NCBI GenBank assembly: GCA_000507305.1
Contig: DF240820.1
Span: forward strand, 895-64,894
Reading direction: 5' to 3'
Source: Breviolum minutum Mf 1.05b.01
Lineage: Eukaryota; Sar; Dinophyceae; Suessiales; Symbiodiniaceae
DNA: 64,000 bases
Shown: positions 16,320 to 28,866 of the stretch, piece after piece
How positions within the stretch are numbered: the stretch's first letter is position 1
Layout of the letters: each line of letters begins with the position of its first letter
Position numbers and translations under genes: made by a program
The notes under the pieces: generated by a model
What the model was told of the DNA's origin: nothing
Databases searched by the model: none
What the model saw: the letters and a program-made list of their open reading frames with translations, nothing else

Positions 16320-17187
16320 CCGTGTAACCTCATGGGAACAAATATCATATATCTCACCAAACGGATTTTTACGGGTTCCATCATCGACTCAAAAAGAGCC
16401 GTTGTTTTTGGTAGGTTTTGCTGGGTGTGAGAGGTGAAAAGGTGGTTTCATTTGGGTGACTTTCTTGGACTACAACAACCAGGTGATTCCATTCGTGACC
16501 TGAAATTGGGATGGTGACAACCCAACGTTGATAAAGTTAGGTCACGGTGCTTGAATCACCTGCGTTTTATGTCTTGTTTTACAAGCCTAATGATGTTTGA
16601 ATCCTTGTGGGAATTCCATGTTTTTGTTCGATGTTTTTTTGGGGCGAAAACGAAAACCTCCGCATTTTCATGCATGGAAATTTCCGAGTGAAAGGATCCT
16701 GATGTTGAAATTGTGGCATTTCTGGATGTCACTTGGGCGGAGTTGGGGCGCGGAGGTTCCTCATTGTGTGGCAGATACCCTGCTTGATCCTCACTGAATG
16801 GTAATGGGTTCTGGTTGGTTGTAACTCCCAAGAACTAATGTCCCGGAATTCCCGGTGAGTTTACCTTTCAGGACCCATTTTGGGGATCTGTTTTTTTTGG
16901 TTAAAAAAGTTGGTGCCATCTGCATAGAAAGGTGCTTTAGGGTGTATGATTTGGATTCACCCACTCTAGATGCAATCGCTCACTCGTGGCAAATGATTCA
17001 AAGGTCGAGTTCGGGATTCCGAAGGTCACCTCAAAAGGTAGATAGATAAAGTCATCCTGGTGGTGACGAGCCAACATCCCTGAAAGTTGGGGAATCATCT
17101 CAACAGGCAGCAGAAGTGTTTGGGAAACGTTACTAATTTAATTTGATAGACAAAATCCGTGTAATTATTGTGACATTTATATATATA

Positions 17188-17296
17188 CTGGTGCTGGCAA
17201 CTCAAATACTTCTTTGAAAATTTCACCCTGAACCTTGGGGAAATGATCCAATTTGACGAGCCTATTTTTCAAATGGGTGGTTCAAGCACCAACTAG
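17188..17296. mobile_element. F1 foldback element
   Basis: Family F1 is about 100 bp, with ends CTAGGTGGTGGTTTCAAA and TTGAAACCACCAACTAG and a conserved centre GGGGAAATGATCCAATTTGA followed by CGAGCATATTTTTCAAATGG. This copy has altered ends (CTGGTGCTGG, GCACCAACTAG). Confidence 0.7.
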
Positions 17297-17477
17297 GCTT
17301 GATATTTGTATCCTACAGATCCAGGAACTGAATGAATGATGATTCTTTTTAGATGCCAACCAAAAATGCTTCAGGTTCTATCGTGTGGGTTTTCTGGGAT
17401 GTTTTTCTTAACAAAGGTGAAACTTGGTCACGTATGTAGTGGGTTTACCCGGACCTGAACCTGGCAAGTCGGGAGTA

Positions 17478-17638
17478 CTTGGAGGATCATCCCAGGTTTG
17501 TTAAGTGGTTAATAACCCTGGTTAGTTTTCATCCCCTAAGGATCGGGCAACATTCCCCTTCCAAATGGCCGACCTTCATGGCTTATAAATGGGGGGTGAT
17601 CCTAACTACTTACGTCCGTCCTGGGATGATCCTCCAAG
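17478..17638. mobile_element. F4 foldback element
   Basis: Family F4 is about 140-180 bp with ends CTTGGAGGATCATCCCAG and CTGGGATGATCCTCCAAG. This is the best-preserved copy. Confidence 0.75.
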
Positions 17639-17797
17639 ATAGGGAGTCCTCACTTCCATGCCGGTACCCCACCCCTTCGAGGTTCGAATGCCTCACATGG
17701 ATGGAGAAGAGACGGTGCGCGGAAGGGCTGGGCCGGGCTGTGGACCTTCCATGACCGACCAGTTTTGGTGGAAGATCATTACCCATACATAGGATTC

Positions 17798-17892
17798 CCA
17801 TGTGAAAAAGGGTATTAATTTACCGTTTTACCTACATTGATCCCATAGATTTAAGCCATTCATGTAGGCAAATATACCATTTTCCATGGATC
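17798..17892. mobile_element. F5-like foldback element
   Basis: Contains TTTTACCTACATTGATC and a complementary ATGTAGGCAAATATACC, ending near ATGGATCC. Confidence 0.5.
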
Positions 17893-18013
17893 CGTCATGG
17901 ATTATCTTGCAACATGTTTGCTGTTTCCCCAGATGCTCCCCGTGGGACTGGAAGTTCAGACCGACATTCGGCATAAAAAAGCTAGAAGAAAAAACACATG
18001 GTAAATTAATTCC

Positions 18014-18116
18014 CTAGGTGGTGGTTTCAAGCATTTCTGGAATTTTTACCCCGAAAATTGGGGAAGATGAACCCATTTTGACGAGCATATTTTTCAAAGG
18101 GGTGGCTCAACCACCT
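18014..18116. mobile_element. F1 foldback element
   Basis: Left end CTAGGTGGTGGTTTCAA is perfect. The right end is altered (GGCTCAACCACC). Confidence 0.7.
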
Positions 18117-19370
18117 TCCATACTCTTGAGCATTTGGGATTCAAATTGCAGTCCAGATGGAAGATTTGTTTTTTTACGGAAGATTTTGTTTGTGCGTAAG
18201 GTCCGTCTTGAGGAATCATTTGAAAACAAAATTGGGTCCCGTATTTGTGGAAGATTTTCTGTTTAGGAACTTTTTTGCCAACGAAAAAGAACATGGACAC
18301 CAAGATATAGTCTTTCAAATTGAGGGTTTTTGCTCTTTCATTTAAAAGATTTTCGCCATCAAAGATATTGAATGATGTCAAAGGATTGAAACTGTGATTT
18401 TTTGATCCCTTCCCATTGGGATTGTAATAGCAATCTGGTAGGTTGTGGTTCCAAATGCATCCCTGAAAATTAAGCTCTGGCAAACTGAAAGTCTTCAGAA
18501 TTGGCAGAGTCGGAAATTGCTCTGTTTGAAGGGGCCATCCTTTTTAGGGTCCTGCTGTTAGTTCTGTTGATGGTTCAGAAATCCAGCGTTCACCAGTTGA
18601 GGTTGGTAGTTGAAATCCCATTATTTACAAGGTGTTTTTATACATCCAAAAGGTGGTTTTTCTCGCCGGATTTCGAACGAACCATCATCAGTAGTAGAGA
18701 ATTCGATCTAGTTAAGTCGACTGTTAGTTTCAGGGAGTGGGGCCATTGGGGTCTTCGGAGGCTCCCTGACAGTTCTGAAGTTTCACCCGGTTGAGTTGAG
18801 AAAAAATGGTGTAAAAAAGACAAGTAAAAACCCACTTAAAGAAGTGAAACCTGTGGTCCCAGAAACAACACCCAAGTTTTGCATATAGACTTAAGGTGTT
18901 TCACACTTTTTTTGTAGGGGGGCTTGAACTGATTGTCATCCAACTATTGTTTTGGAATTCTGTCCCTGGAATGCTTATAAATGGTAAGTGGTACTTTTGG
19001 ATGGTCTAGAAATTCGGCTTTTGGATGGTCTAGAAATTCGGCTTACCACCTCTTACATATGAAACCTGATGAAAGATGGGACAATTTCCATATGCAAGAT
19101 TTCTTCCATCAACTGTTGTCAAGGAAATCTGCCACCTTTCCCCTCAAAATAACCACCCCCCCCCCCCGAAGAAATCAGGCTTACTAAGGGATTATTTACC
19201 TGCACCTGCTTGTCACTTACTTGTCCTTTAATTGGGCTGGCTATGAGGGCCTTAATTCTTTTGGGGTGCGGGATTCGGATTTGGTGCGGAGTAGTACGGG
19301 CCCTATAAATCCCGGTATACCCATTCGATAAGGCCATTTATAGGGCCCCCATAAGCCCCATTTATGCTTG

Positions 19371-19438
19371 CATGTCCCCAAGAAGTTAGGATCAATGGTT
19401 AGGATCAGTGGATTATATCCCCAATATACCCCATTTAT
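19371..19438. repeat. Dispersed repeat related to 26781-26931
   Basis: Shares AGAAGTTAGGATCAATGG and GTTAGGATCAGTGG with the 26.8-kb element, where the unit is palindromic. Confidence 0.6.
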
Positions 19439-19637
19439 ACGTATGTAGTAACCCATTTACTGTACTAATCATTGATTCTCACTTCCGGGGAATATCTAAG
19501 AAACTCGTTTTTTTTTTTCGGGAAGCCGTTTTCTTGTAACGCCCAATCGTGACCTTCCAGGCGCGACAAATCCGATCCAGAGAGGCGGGGGAAAATTACA
19601 GAAAGCTGGTGATGGATGGACAGTTGAGGGAAGAGTT

Positions 19638-19780
19638 GATGTGGTGAGTTTGTTGGTTGTTTTATGGCTGGTCAACCTACCACCTCCCAACATTTCCCTT
19701 AATTATAGAAGGCCTTATTAAACCTCTATTTCTGGGGGGTACGTTAGAGGGGGGTAGGTTGACTACCCATGAGGGTGTCC
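19638..19780. mobile_element. Foldback element with GGTCAACCTACC ends, copy 1
   Basis: GGTCAACCTACC near the left and GGTAGGTTGAC near the right are inverted repeats. The same unit, including the flanking GATGTGGTGAGTTTG, recurs at 24789-24930. Confidence 0.65.
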
Positions 19781-20329
19781 TTCCCTTTTTTTGGAATCCT
19801 AGAGGTTTTTGATCGTTCATGAGATGTGCGCACTGTGCGATCGGGTCGATCAACTCCCATTCTTTCCATATAGTAGGGGATAAACTCATCAAACCAATAA
19901 TAGGGGTTTATATACCCATTATAAGGATTCCCTATTATAGGTGGGATGACCATCCCCAAGAAGGAGTTTAGACCCTGGCACAGATAAATTCAATTAAGTG
20001 ACCTGAGTAAGCCCCTATTTGGAGGTCACCAACAACCTTGAGTTCGGGTCGCGCAAACTCACCATCCCAAAAAGGTTACAAAGAATTGTCAGGGTACTAC
20101 AGTCGATATCCTCGTGGTACTTAGTAAATGTATTATGAATCATCCCTATATAGGTAGGTCGTTTACGTCCCGTAAATAGGTGAAATAAACTTACTAACGT
20201 TCGTTACGATCACTTCCATGGGTCCACCGTAGGATTTGGATTTTTTTCATTGAGGCGTCCCCCCAAAAAGCCCATCAAGGGCGTTATGTACACGGATATT
20301 TTTTTACGTCTATTTCCAAAAAGGTGAAA

Positions 20330-20431
20330 TACCCTCCAGTGAAACTACCCTCCAGTGAAACTAATATAGATAGGTTGGAAGATGGATGACCCTATTTTCA
20401 GGGGCTTTTGCTGTTAGTTTCAGGGAGGGTA
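20330..20431. mobile_element. F2 foldback element
   Basis: The left end is duplicated (ACCCTCCAGTGAAACT twice). The right end TTAGTTTCAGGGAGGGTA is intact. Confidence 0.65.
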
Positions 20432-20843
20432 ATAGCAATTTTGGTCCTGAACATGCGCGATTTCACGGCCCCCAAAAAGGATACAAAAGGATCCTACTAC
20501 CTCCCTTTCGTACAGGTTTCGAGCTCGCTAATTTGTTTCAGAAGAGTGTAACTCAAAAGAAAAGTACCTTACAATGTATAGGAAAATCATCCTGGTGGTT
20601 CAATTCGCGACCTTTTTGGGATGGTTGAGTGACCCTTGTAAGGGGTTAAGTGACCTCCAACCAGGGGATGTAAAGGTCACGGCGTGAATCACATGGTTCA
20701 TGAAGTTTTTTTGGTCAGACATTTCCGGCTATAGAACTAGGATTGGCCTTGGATAGTTGGCCTTGGGGTTCCAGCCAGGCAGGCCATCCAACAGTAGGAA
20801 TCCCTTAAAAAAGACCTTGGGATGCTATGATGATCTCCCCACT

Positions 20844-20993
20844 TCTTGGAGGATCATTCCAACAAGGTAAGTGGTTAATAATTCTGCTTAGTTTTCGTCC
20901 CATAAGGATCAGGTTCTTCCAGTTCCAAATGGCCTAAACAATGGTTTGTAAATAGGAGTGATCCTAACCCCTGGACCTGGGATGTTACTAACC
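20844..20993. mobile_element. F4 foldback element (diverged)
   Basis: Left end CTTGGAGGATCATTCCA is recognisable. The right end is eroded. Confidence 0.5.
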
Positions 20994-21160
20994 AAGCAGG
21001 AGAACATTTTTAGACAATCCTTATGGATTTTTTCTCCAACGTATCCGTCAAGTCCTGAGATGATCCATCTTCAAGATGTTTTTCCATTCCAAATGGCTGC
21101 CTTTCATGATTTGTAAGCAAGGGGCACCACCTGGGATGTATATATATATATATATATATT

Positions 21161-21270
21161 CGATGTTTCCACAAAAATGGTGGGATCCCTTCAAATCATC
21201 CATTTTAATAGGGTTTTCCATTATAAACCATCCATATTGGGGTACCACTATTTTAGCAAGCCCCCATATA
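21161..21270. mobile_element. F3 foldback element
   Basis: Family F3 is about 108 bp with ends TATGGGTGTTTCC and GGAAACACCCATA. Inner arms carry AAATCATCCATTTTAAT and ATAAACCATCCATTTTGG. This copy has altered ends and a (TA)n run at its left. Confidence 0.65.
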
Positions 21271-21739
21271 TAAAACCTTGTATTAAGGATGGGATGATCC
21301 TCCAAGTCGGCTGGTGGCCCAGGCTCGGAAGCCACCCTTTTTGGTCTGTTGCTCTGCCAACGTGCAGTCGCTCCTGGCGAGCCCGCCGGACCGACTTCGC
21401 CGGTGGTTGAAAACGACGCGTGTTTTTTTTCGTGGGCACTTCAAGTACAGAGGATTGACAATTCCAGCAGTATCATATGGAATTTGGGGTCATGAAATTT
21501 TTCCCGTCAGTTTGGGTTTCCATCATTTTTACTTGATCCCAAATCCTATGGTCATTTTGGGAGGGATTTCCCCGAAATTAAAACCACTGTATGAAGTTGC
21601 GGGGGGGTTGGTGTCATACAATGACCCTATGATGGAGGGGGCCCCAGTTCGCCAACCGCAAGGACGATTTGTTCCACATGTTGATGCCGTTCCTTGGGCT
21701 TGCAAGAGCATGTATACGTATCCCCTGAAATTTAACGTG

Positions 21740-21844
21740 TACCCTCCCTGAAACTAAGAGCTTGCCCCTGAAAATGGACGGTTGGAGGATTACTTTCCTT
21801 TTGAGCATGGCCTATTGTCAGGGGCTATGTTAGTTGCTGGTACC
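21740..21844. mobile_element. F2 foldback element
   Basis: Left end TACCCTCCCTGAAACTAA is clear. The right end reads GGGGCTATGTTAGTTGCTGG, so the outer part is lost. Confidence 0.6.
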
Positions 21845-23220
21845 GTCCCCGTGGCTCCAGTGTGTTTCACAGTCAGGATGACAGGACCACGGTGCCTACA
21901 TGTGTGGGGTGGGATCGGGTGGGATGGTAACGTTCCTTGCACTTGCACACACACACACAAGTGAGATGCTACGCAACTAATGGGGTGGGGTGCAGGATGG
22001 CGCGTAGAGGATGAAGTCACGTTACTCATGCACAGAGGCGCGCATGACATGCACTTGATGTTTTTCAAATAGCCAACCCTTTCGTATTGTAATTCAAGAA
22101 CATCACCATTCTCTGCAAGCCAGTTCTATGGATTTCTTCCCCCTCATTTGCTATACTCGTTGTTCGTACTACTCTAAAAGATTTGGATGAATTGCATTTC
22201 CTACCCTCCACTGACAGTCTCTAAGAGACTTTTCTAAACCAAACCCATGATTTCCAGACATTGCAAAACGGGTTTTGCAGATGCTGCAAGACTCGTGGAA
22301 CCGATGCCTACGACGAACCCGACCATTTGCTGAAGCCATCTGTCTGTTTCAGAAATTGGTTAGCAGAGAGGAATGGTCCCGCATGACTTACATACAAGTG
22401 AGAGATCAAGCCGTGGCACCCGGAAAAAACGAAATTTCGATACAAAAAAAAATCCAAACTAAGGAAAATTAAAATACCATTATTTAAGGGGGGAGCCAGA
22501 AAAACCGGTGGGAAAATAAAACTCCGAGGCGGCACCGGTGAACAGAACGGCCCCCCAAGAAACATTGGAAACTTTGAAGTCTTTTTAGGGCGGGGTGTTG
22601 CAGAGGACAAACCGGGCACCCAGCCCCCAAGAAATTTTGACAAAAATGAAACCGCAGATTAAAGAAAATTATTTAACTATTATTTGGGGACGGGGACCCT
22701 TGAAACGGTGAAGCGCCGGAAAGGGCGGACACCAGCGCCGAATGGCGAACTTCCAGTGGGAAACTTCCAGTTTGACACTTTCAAGCTGGACACGCCCAGT
22801 TGGGCTTGACCTTGCCATGTTTAATTGCTAAGCTGGTAGGTGGGTTTGAAGATTGTATGTCACGTAGTTGTAGTGGATGCGCGGGCATGAGACTGGGAGT
22901 TGCATAATCAAGTTGCATTGCCGCAGCTTGTTTGGGTTCGCCACTCTCTGCTCTACCTCCCCTTCGCCAACCCCCTTCGGATCGTGATGTCCAAGTTCGC
23001 CCGAACCTCGGTGAGCAATGTCGACAAGGCTCCACCAAGCCAGTGGGGTCCTTGTATCGATCTTTGCTCGCGCGTCGTCGCCGGCTCGGAGGACCTTGGC
23101 ACGGAGGCAGGGGAAGTCGATAGGTTTGTGGGCTGTAGAAGACATGTTTGTGACATGTTTGTTTGTGACATGTTTGTGACACCTCAATGTGATCTATGTC
23201 CTTTGCGCCCCCTTGCTCCA

Positions 23221-23822
23221 GGTGAAGTGCGAAGGTCCGTGCCGCGTACCGTTGGGGAAAGACAACGTGTACGCGGTCTGCACCTTTTGCGGCACGTTGC
23301 AACCGGGCGATCGCCGTTGGGAGGCTGGGTGCGGTCGATGTAGATTTGACATGTTTGATTGATTGTAAAGGTGTGATGTTGATAGGATGATTGAACGGGT
23401 AATATGTTGAACAATCGGGGTTGTAATTCTTCTCTTGTTACCGCCTGACCCGCTGCCAGGTCAATGAATGTGAGCCGTCGGGGACGCCCGTGTATGGCTG
23501 GAAACGGCCATCGCGGGCGAGAGTGGCGAAACCCGTCTCACCTTTACCCCCTCCAAAGGGTTGGGGTAAAATTAAGGAAGTGTTTAAAGCCTTTCGGGAG
23601 CGGGGCGTGGTCCCAAATTGGACCGCGCACCGAAGGGCGCAAATAATCAAAACGTACAAGCCATGGATGCACCTGCTCCAGATGCTTCGCACGCAGAGGT
23701 TACCTCAAGAAGCTTTTCCGGAGATCGTCACTTCTGGTCTTACTTCTAACACCGGTACTTGCAAACATACAGCTCTGTATGCCGATTGTGCATTGAGTTG
23801 GAAGAAAGCACGAGAATCTTGA
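23221..23822 (+). CDS. Host gene pieces with a zinc-ribbon-like exon
   Basis: Two exon-like segments lie in a GC-rich island (about 22.9-23.8 kb). The first follows a CTCCAG acceptor at 23215-23220 and encodes CEGPC, then CTFCG, then AGCGRC, a cysteine spacing like a double zinc ribbon. The second follows a GCTGCCAG acceptor at about 23460 and is open to a stop at 23820-23822. It encodes a protein-like stretch with a basic Pro-rich part and a helical part. The splice between them is not resolved because two frames remain possible. Open frames on the other strand in this island also look fair, so strand is not certain. The family was not recognised. Confidence 0.4.
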
Positions 23823-24027
23823 GGTGCGCCCACAAAAATGTAACATGGATACCGAATGATACCCAAAATAGCGCCATGTTTGAAAAGAAATATATGAGAC
23901 AGAAATGTGACTTTTGAAGGTGTTTTTTGCATTCTAAATTGTATATATTACATACTGCCCCGTCTAGTATCAAGGGACACTTGTACCCCTAACAATGCGC
24001 CCATTGTATTTATTGTGTTTTTTTCGG

Positions 24028-24127
24028 ATTCTCGGAGATTATGACCCATCAATACACAGTATATAGGGCTTATATAGGGATTTCCCATAGGGGTACGTTG
24101 GTGTGGGTACATCCAACTATCCCCTGA
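24028..24127. repeat. Two-copy dispersed repeat, copy 1
   Basis: Matches 37985-38084 in direct orientation, sharing TATATAGGGATTTCCC, GTACGTTGGT and ACATCCAACTATCCCCTGA. Confidence 0.75.
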
Positions 24128-24788
24128 TAGTACGGAGTCTTAAAATACCCATGATTTTTGTCCGTTAATTCATGTGACTTGAATGTGGCGCTGGTATATT
24201 TGTACTAGGCCACCGGTTTGTTTGCTCTTCATTCCATGTCTAGGGATACGCCATTTATAGTCTACACACCTTAAGCGGGTTTCTCTTGTGAAACCATCAC
24301 TTCACATGACTCACGTAAAAAAAGTGAAATATTCACCAAAGCACCCTTCGTGTTTTTTCACAATACCTTCTTGGTGACCTCTTAGTTTTTTTTTGAAGGT
24401 CAGATTTTTGCAACCAAATTTTGAAATTTATTTTTGTTTATTGCGTTCATTTTGAAAACAAAAACCCTTGTGTTGCGTCTTTTTTTTATGTAGCAAACAA
24501 AGTTGCTTGGTTTTTGTTCCCAAACATTGGCGTTTCGGTGGTGTCTTCTGGTTTACTACCCTTGTCTGGACGTCAAACCAAGGAAGAACTTCATGGATCA
24601 TGAAGCGGTGGGGGCCTGTTTCGCCGCCGCCAAGAGTTCCTGGAGTTTGGAAACCAAGGGAGAGATGACATTTGGTTGGGATGAATACAGGGGACCGGAA
24701 ACTACTTTGAGTTTTTTTTTTGGAAGTGGAGGTGGTAAGACGAGTGTGTGTGTGTGTGTTGCAGGGAACAAATTTTTGTCAGTTTTTT

Positions 24789-24930
24789 GATGTGGTGAGT
24801 TTGTTGGTTTTTGGTTTTATGGCTGGTCAACCTACCGCCCAACGTTTCACATAATTATAAGATTTTATTATACCCCTTGTCCCGGGGGGGGTACGTTAGA
24901 GGGTTGCAGGTTGACTACCCATGATGGTGT
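24789..24930. mobile_element. Foldback element with GGTCAACCTACC ends, copy 2
   Basis: Same unit as 19638-19780, with small indels in the centre. Confidence 0.65.
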
Positions 24931-25992
24931 TCCATTTTTTTTTGTGGCGACCTGACTTACCAACCATTTCAGGCCCTTGGAGTTTCACCATTTTTACAAG
25001 CATTTACACCATTTTGCACCCCAGACATCAAAATAAAGATACCCCAAATTGCAGAGATTTGAAACATCACTTTTTGGGTATCCATATTAGATTTCTGGTG
25101 TGTACATATTTGTATGTACCTGGAACCGCTAAACAATGAGCTTTAAACGGATGTTTGGTGAAACAATTCTTTCCCAAGTAAAGATTTGGTTGATGATCCA
25201 GTTGAAACATTCATTGAAACATGCTTGCTTAGAGCTCCAGGCAAAGCATAATTCAGATATACGTGGGTTATATTGAGGGTAAAAATAAACATCCTGGGCG
25301 ATTCCAACCATCAATTGATCAAGTTTGGGGTTCAGGGTATATATAAAGGATTAAATTACACTACCCACTTATCTGGCGATTATTTCATAAACCATGAACT
25401 TTCAGGATCCCCGGAACCTTAAAACAACCAAGGATTTCAATGGAAAGCGTATCCTAAACCCCGGGGCCCTTTTTGACCCCGTTTGCTCACATGTCCAACA
25501 ACCTTTCTCCAAACGTTTAAACCATGACAGCAGCCTTGGGTCAGGTGGTACGGATGTGTCGAGTCCTCAAGTCTTCAGGTTTTTTTTTTTCAGGAAACGG
25601 TTTTGAGGCCCAAAGAACTCGGGAACGGTACGGGAGAGGGAGGGGATGGTGAAGTAGATGAGGCACCTGGAACCCCAAGGCCAACCATTTAGATAATTCC
25701 CTAGACATCCAGAGCCACCTCCTGAGGTTCCGGTATTTGGGGACCACAAAAAACATGACCTAAACACCGAACCTGGTGGTATGACTGGATGTCTAGGGAT
25801 TATGGAATGGTCATCAAACTGATAGTAGGGATTTATGTACCCATTATAAGGATTCCCTACTATTACAGTACCTTAAAAAGGTCGGATGACCCTGGCACAT
25901 ATGGTAATGTGACGATGGTAGTACTGGGGTATGACGATGGTATAACATGTATAACCCACAACAGGCCGGATCATCTTTCTGTTTATATGCCG

Positions 25993-26138
25993 ATAAGGTG
26001 GGCCCCCGGATCGAGTTATAAATGGGGTTATTACCCCTCTAAATGACCCTATAACTGGGTAACTGGGGTTATAACTTATAACCCCTATAAGTGGAGTTAT
26101 TTCACCCTACTTACAACTGGTAGGGGCCCACTTTGTAT
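25993..26138. mobile_element. F7 foldback element
   Basis: Family F7 has ends TACAAGGTGGGCCCC and GGGGCCCACCTTGTA around repeated TTATAACCCC phrases. This copy has one or two changes at each end. Confidence 0.7.
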
Positions 26139-26518
26139 GGCTCAAAATGTTTTTTTTTCTCTCAAGAAAGACGCAACTAGACTGAGATACCCGGATCTTC
26201 AAGATGTGTAGAAAAAAATCCGCCTTTTTCTTTTTGGTTCGGGTTTTTTGGAGGCCAAGGTCAACACTCAGATTTTTACACACCTGGAATTTTGCGCAAT
26301 GCCAAAGATGGTTCCCCCACACAACACAAAAATTCGAGGCAGCTTGCTGAATTGCTTGGACAAAAATTTAGATCCCCAACAAAAAAACAGGGACATTTCA
26401 CAAGGTGGGCCCCCCCCAAAAACCGATCGTTCTCAAAGGTTTTGGGGCCCGAAATAACTCGGAAATTGATGGGGGGGTGAAATTATGCCAGTGTTACTCC
26501 ATGAAATGTTCGGCCATT

Positions 26519-26631
26519 TATGGCTGTTTCCAAAAATAGGGGTACCCCAAAATGGATGATTTATAATGGAAATCCCGATTAAAATGGATGATTTGGGGGG
26601 AAAACCCACTATTTTCGGAAACACCCTTATA
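26519..26631. mobile_element. F3 foldback element
   Basis: Ends TATGGCTGTTTCC and GGAAACACCCTTATA, with both inner arms present. Confidence 0.7.
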
Positions 26632-26780
26632 GAGGTTACGGTTATGAGTTATGGATCACTCCATTTAGGGCCACTGGTGATCCAGGGCACATCCCCCAGA
26701 AAGGTTGGATGCTAAACGAAAAAAACTATCCAACCAGGGTTCGGTCAGCAGAACTGCTAGGTTTAAAGAAAAGACATGTA

Positions 26781-26931
26781 TCCATACATTTGGATGTCCC
26801 AGGAAGTTAGGATCAATGGTTAGGATCAGTGGGTTATAACCCTAGTATATCCCATTTCATAAGTAGGTGAAATAACCCATTGATCCTAACCATTGATCCT
26901 AACTTCCAACGGGACATCCAAACGTATGGAT
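26781..26931. repeat. Palindromic repeat with GTTAGGATCAATGG arms
   Basis: The arms TCCATACATTTGGATGTCCC and GGGACATCCAAACGTATGGA flank inner AGTTAGGATCAATGGTTAGG and its complement. The right end abuts the next F2 copy. Confidence 0.7.
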
Positions 26932-27024
26932 ACCATCCCTGAAACTAACGGGGCTGGAAGATGAGTTTCCTTTTTGGCGAAGGCCTATTTTCAGGGGCTT
27001 TTGCTGCTAGTTTCAGGGAGGGTA
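26931..27024. mobile_element. F2 foldback element
   Basis: TACCATCCCTGAAACTAAC at the left and TAGTTTCAGGGAGGGTA at the right. Confidence 0.75.
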
Positions 27025-27457
27025 TACGTTTTCTATATGAGCAGTGAAAAAAAACCTTGGTTTTTGGGGGTGGATTTGTTGAAGAAATGAAATCCGACCC
27101 AACTATATGGAGGTTATGATAAACCAATATAAGGATTCCAGGATACCTATTAAACAACCAGTAAAGTGGAAAGTAGGAGTTTTTTTTTTCGTGGCTCATA
27201 TGGTTCTGGATCTTACAATATTGGGTCAATGAACGATGAATGTTTTTGTTGGGTGCCGCAGAAAAAACACACGTTTGCATCCAACGTTCCGGATTACTAC
27301 CCACCCTAAAGGCGACGGTAATTTTAGCGAACTGGCTATTAGTTGAAGGAAGTGCATTCACTTGGGCCACTTGGGGTTCACTCCCGACACAGTGAGAGCA
27401 ACAGTCACCACCAGGATCATTCTAAACGTTTTTAGTAGGGAATCCGTACAAACCTTC

Positions 27458-27460
27458 ACT

Positions 27461-27505
<45 letters not shown>

Positions 27506-27532
27506 GTCATCGTCATCGTCATCGTCATCCAA
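27458..27532. repeat. (ATC)n microsatellite grading into (GTC ATC)n
   Basis: A pure CAT/ATC run is followed by alternating GTCATC units. The poly-Ile/Val open frame through it is not a gene. Confidence 0.9.
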
Positions 27533-28312
27533 AGCTCAGTGGAAGAGGGACCTTAAAACAAGGCAACCAAGAAGGGTTCAGGGGTGGTGGTTACTCAATC
27601 GCCAACCCTACACATACGTAAGCACCTGTGGGCATCAAGCCCGAAGATTCACAACAACTCTACTGTGACGGTGGGAAGTAGATCCAAATCATTCTTCCAA
27701 ACCTGTAGCTGGTCGTTATAAATGGAGTGAAGTAGTAACCCCGGATTTCACATGTTTTTTTTCACCAATCCTTTTTTTGTACTTGGAACTGTTTGATTTT
27801 TGAGGTCGAGTATTGTCCCTGCCTCTTGGTGTGATGAAAAAAGATTCGCATCGATTCCGGGGACATGTTTTTTTTCTCGTGTTTATTGAACAAAAGAAAT
27901 GGAAGGTGAAACATCATACAGCTTGGTTGGTGGAACCATTGAACAAAAACACGTGCACCAATTTTTTCGCCGTTGAAAACCACATGCCAAGTTGAACAAA
28001 AATCACATCGAATTGGGAAGCGTTTTTTTTTGGGTGGGTGATTTGCTTCAACATATACCCCCAAAACTTCTCCACACATCCCAAAGTGTTAGCGACTTTA
28101 AGGGCAAAATAGACGGCACCACAGATACCAAAAGGTAGGTGATCGTAAAGGGTCCAAAAATAAACCAATATGTAGGGACTGTGCCATAAGGGTCTGGGGT
28201 TTCTTGGAGAGATACGTGGTGAGATCTGTTTCAAATAACAATTCAGCTACAGAACCGTTCGGGCCGTTTCTTTTTTCCAAAAAAAAACGTCAGCAGTTTC
28301 AAAACAAGATGG

Positions 28313-28407
28313 TACCCTCCAGGGGATTAACATATCCCCCTGATAAGGCATATATGAAGATGATTTTCCTTTTCCCCAGGTGGGATATGTTAATTTCATG
28401 GAGGGTA
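28313..28407. mobile_element. F2b foldback element
   Basis: Subfamily with ends TACCCTCCAGGGGATTAAC and GTTAATTTCATGGAGGGTA and an ATATCCC/GGGATAT inner pair. Sister copies lie at 48446 and 51711. Confidence 0.75.
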
Positions 28408-28755
28408 ATTCTTTCAGGGATTTCCGGAAAATCATTAAAAAATGCCAATGAAGTTTGGGACCCCGCGGCATTTTTTTTGGTCATTTTTTATAGGTGAAAT
28501 CCTGATAAAAGAGGGATGCATTTTCATCCTTCAAAAGCCAACTTTGAAGACTAACAAAAGGTGAAATCTTGCTGAAGATAAAATGGTGGGATGATTTATG
28601 GATCTTCGGAATTTAGAGATATTTTGCGTTAGAGTCTGCAGAGAAGGTTGTCTTCTTAGTGATCCAAATACTCGCACGGCCTAGACCGAATACTACCCTC
28701 CTCCCTGGAACTGACAGGGCGAGGTTTTTTTTTGTCCAAATGAACTTCCTGGGTA

Positions 28756-28866
28756 TATGGGTGTTTCCGTAAATGGTGGGTTTTCCCCAAATCATCCATT
28801 TTAATATGGTTTTCCATTATAAACCATCCATTTTGGGGTACCCCTAATTTTTGGAAACCCCCATAT
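28756..28866. mobile_element. F3 foldback element
   Basis: TATGGGTGTTTCC at the left; the right end GGAAACCCCCATA has one change. Confidence 0.75.

Larger units (their letters stand above)
13688..22880. other. Non-coding host DNA with repeats
   Basis: Apart from the repeats listed separately, I see no gene. Further small items are a 2 x 24-bp tandem at about 19005-19052, a (TA)n run at 21138-21160 and scattered partial foldback ends. Open frames of 60-145 codons here lack protein-like composition, are interrupted by repeat ends, and overlap on both strands. Confidence 0.6.

Noticed and set aside
17670..17700. tRNA T-arm-like GGTTCGAAT
   Set aside because: The flanking bases do not form a T-stem and no other tRNA arms are present.
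18094..18483. 129-codon minus-strand frame
   Set aside because: It overlaps an F1 element and has no recognisable domain or supporting context.
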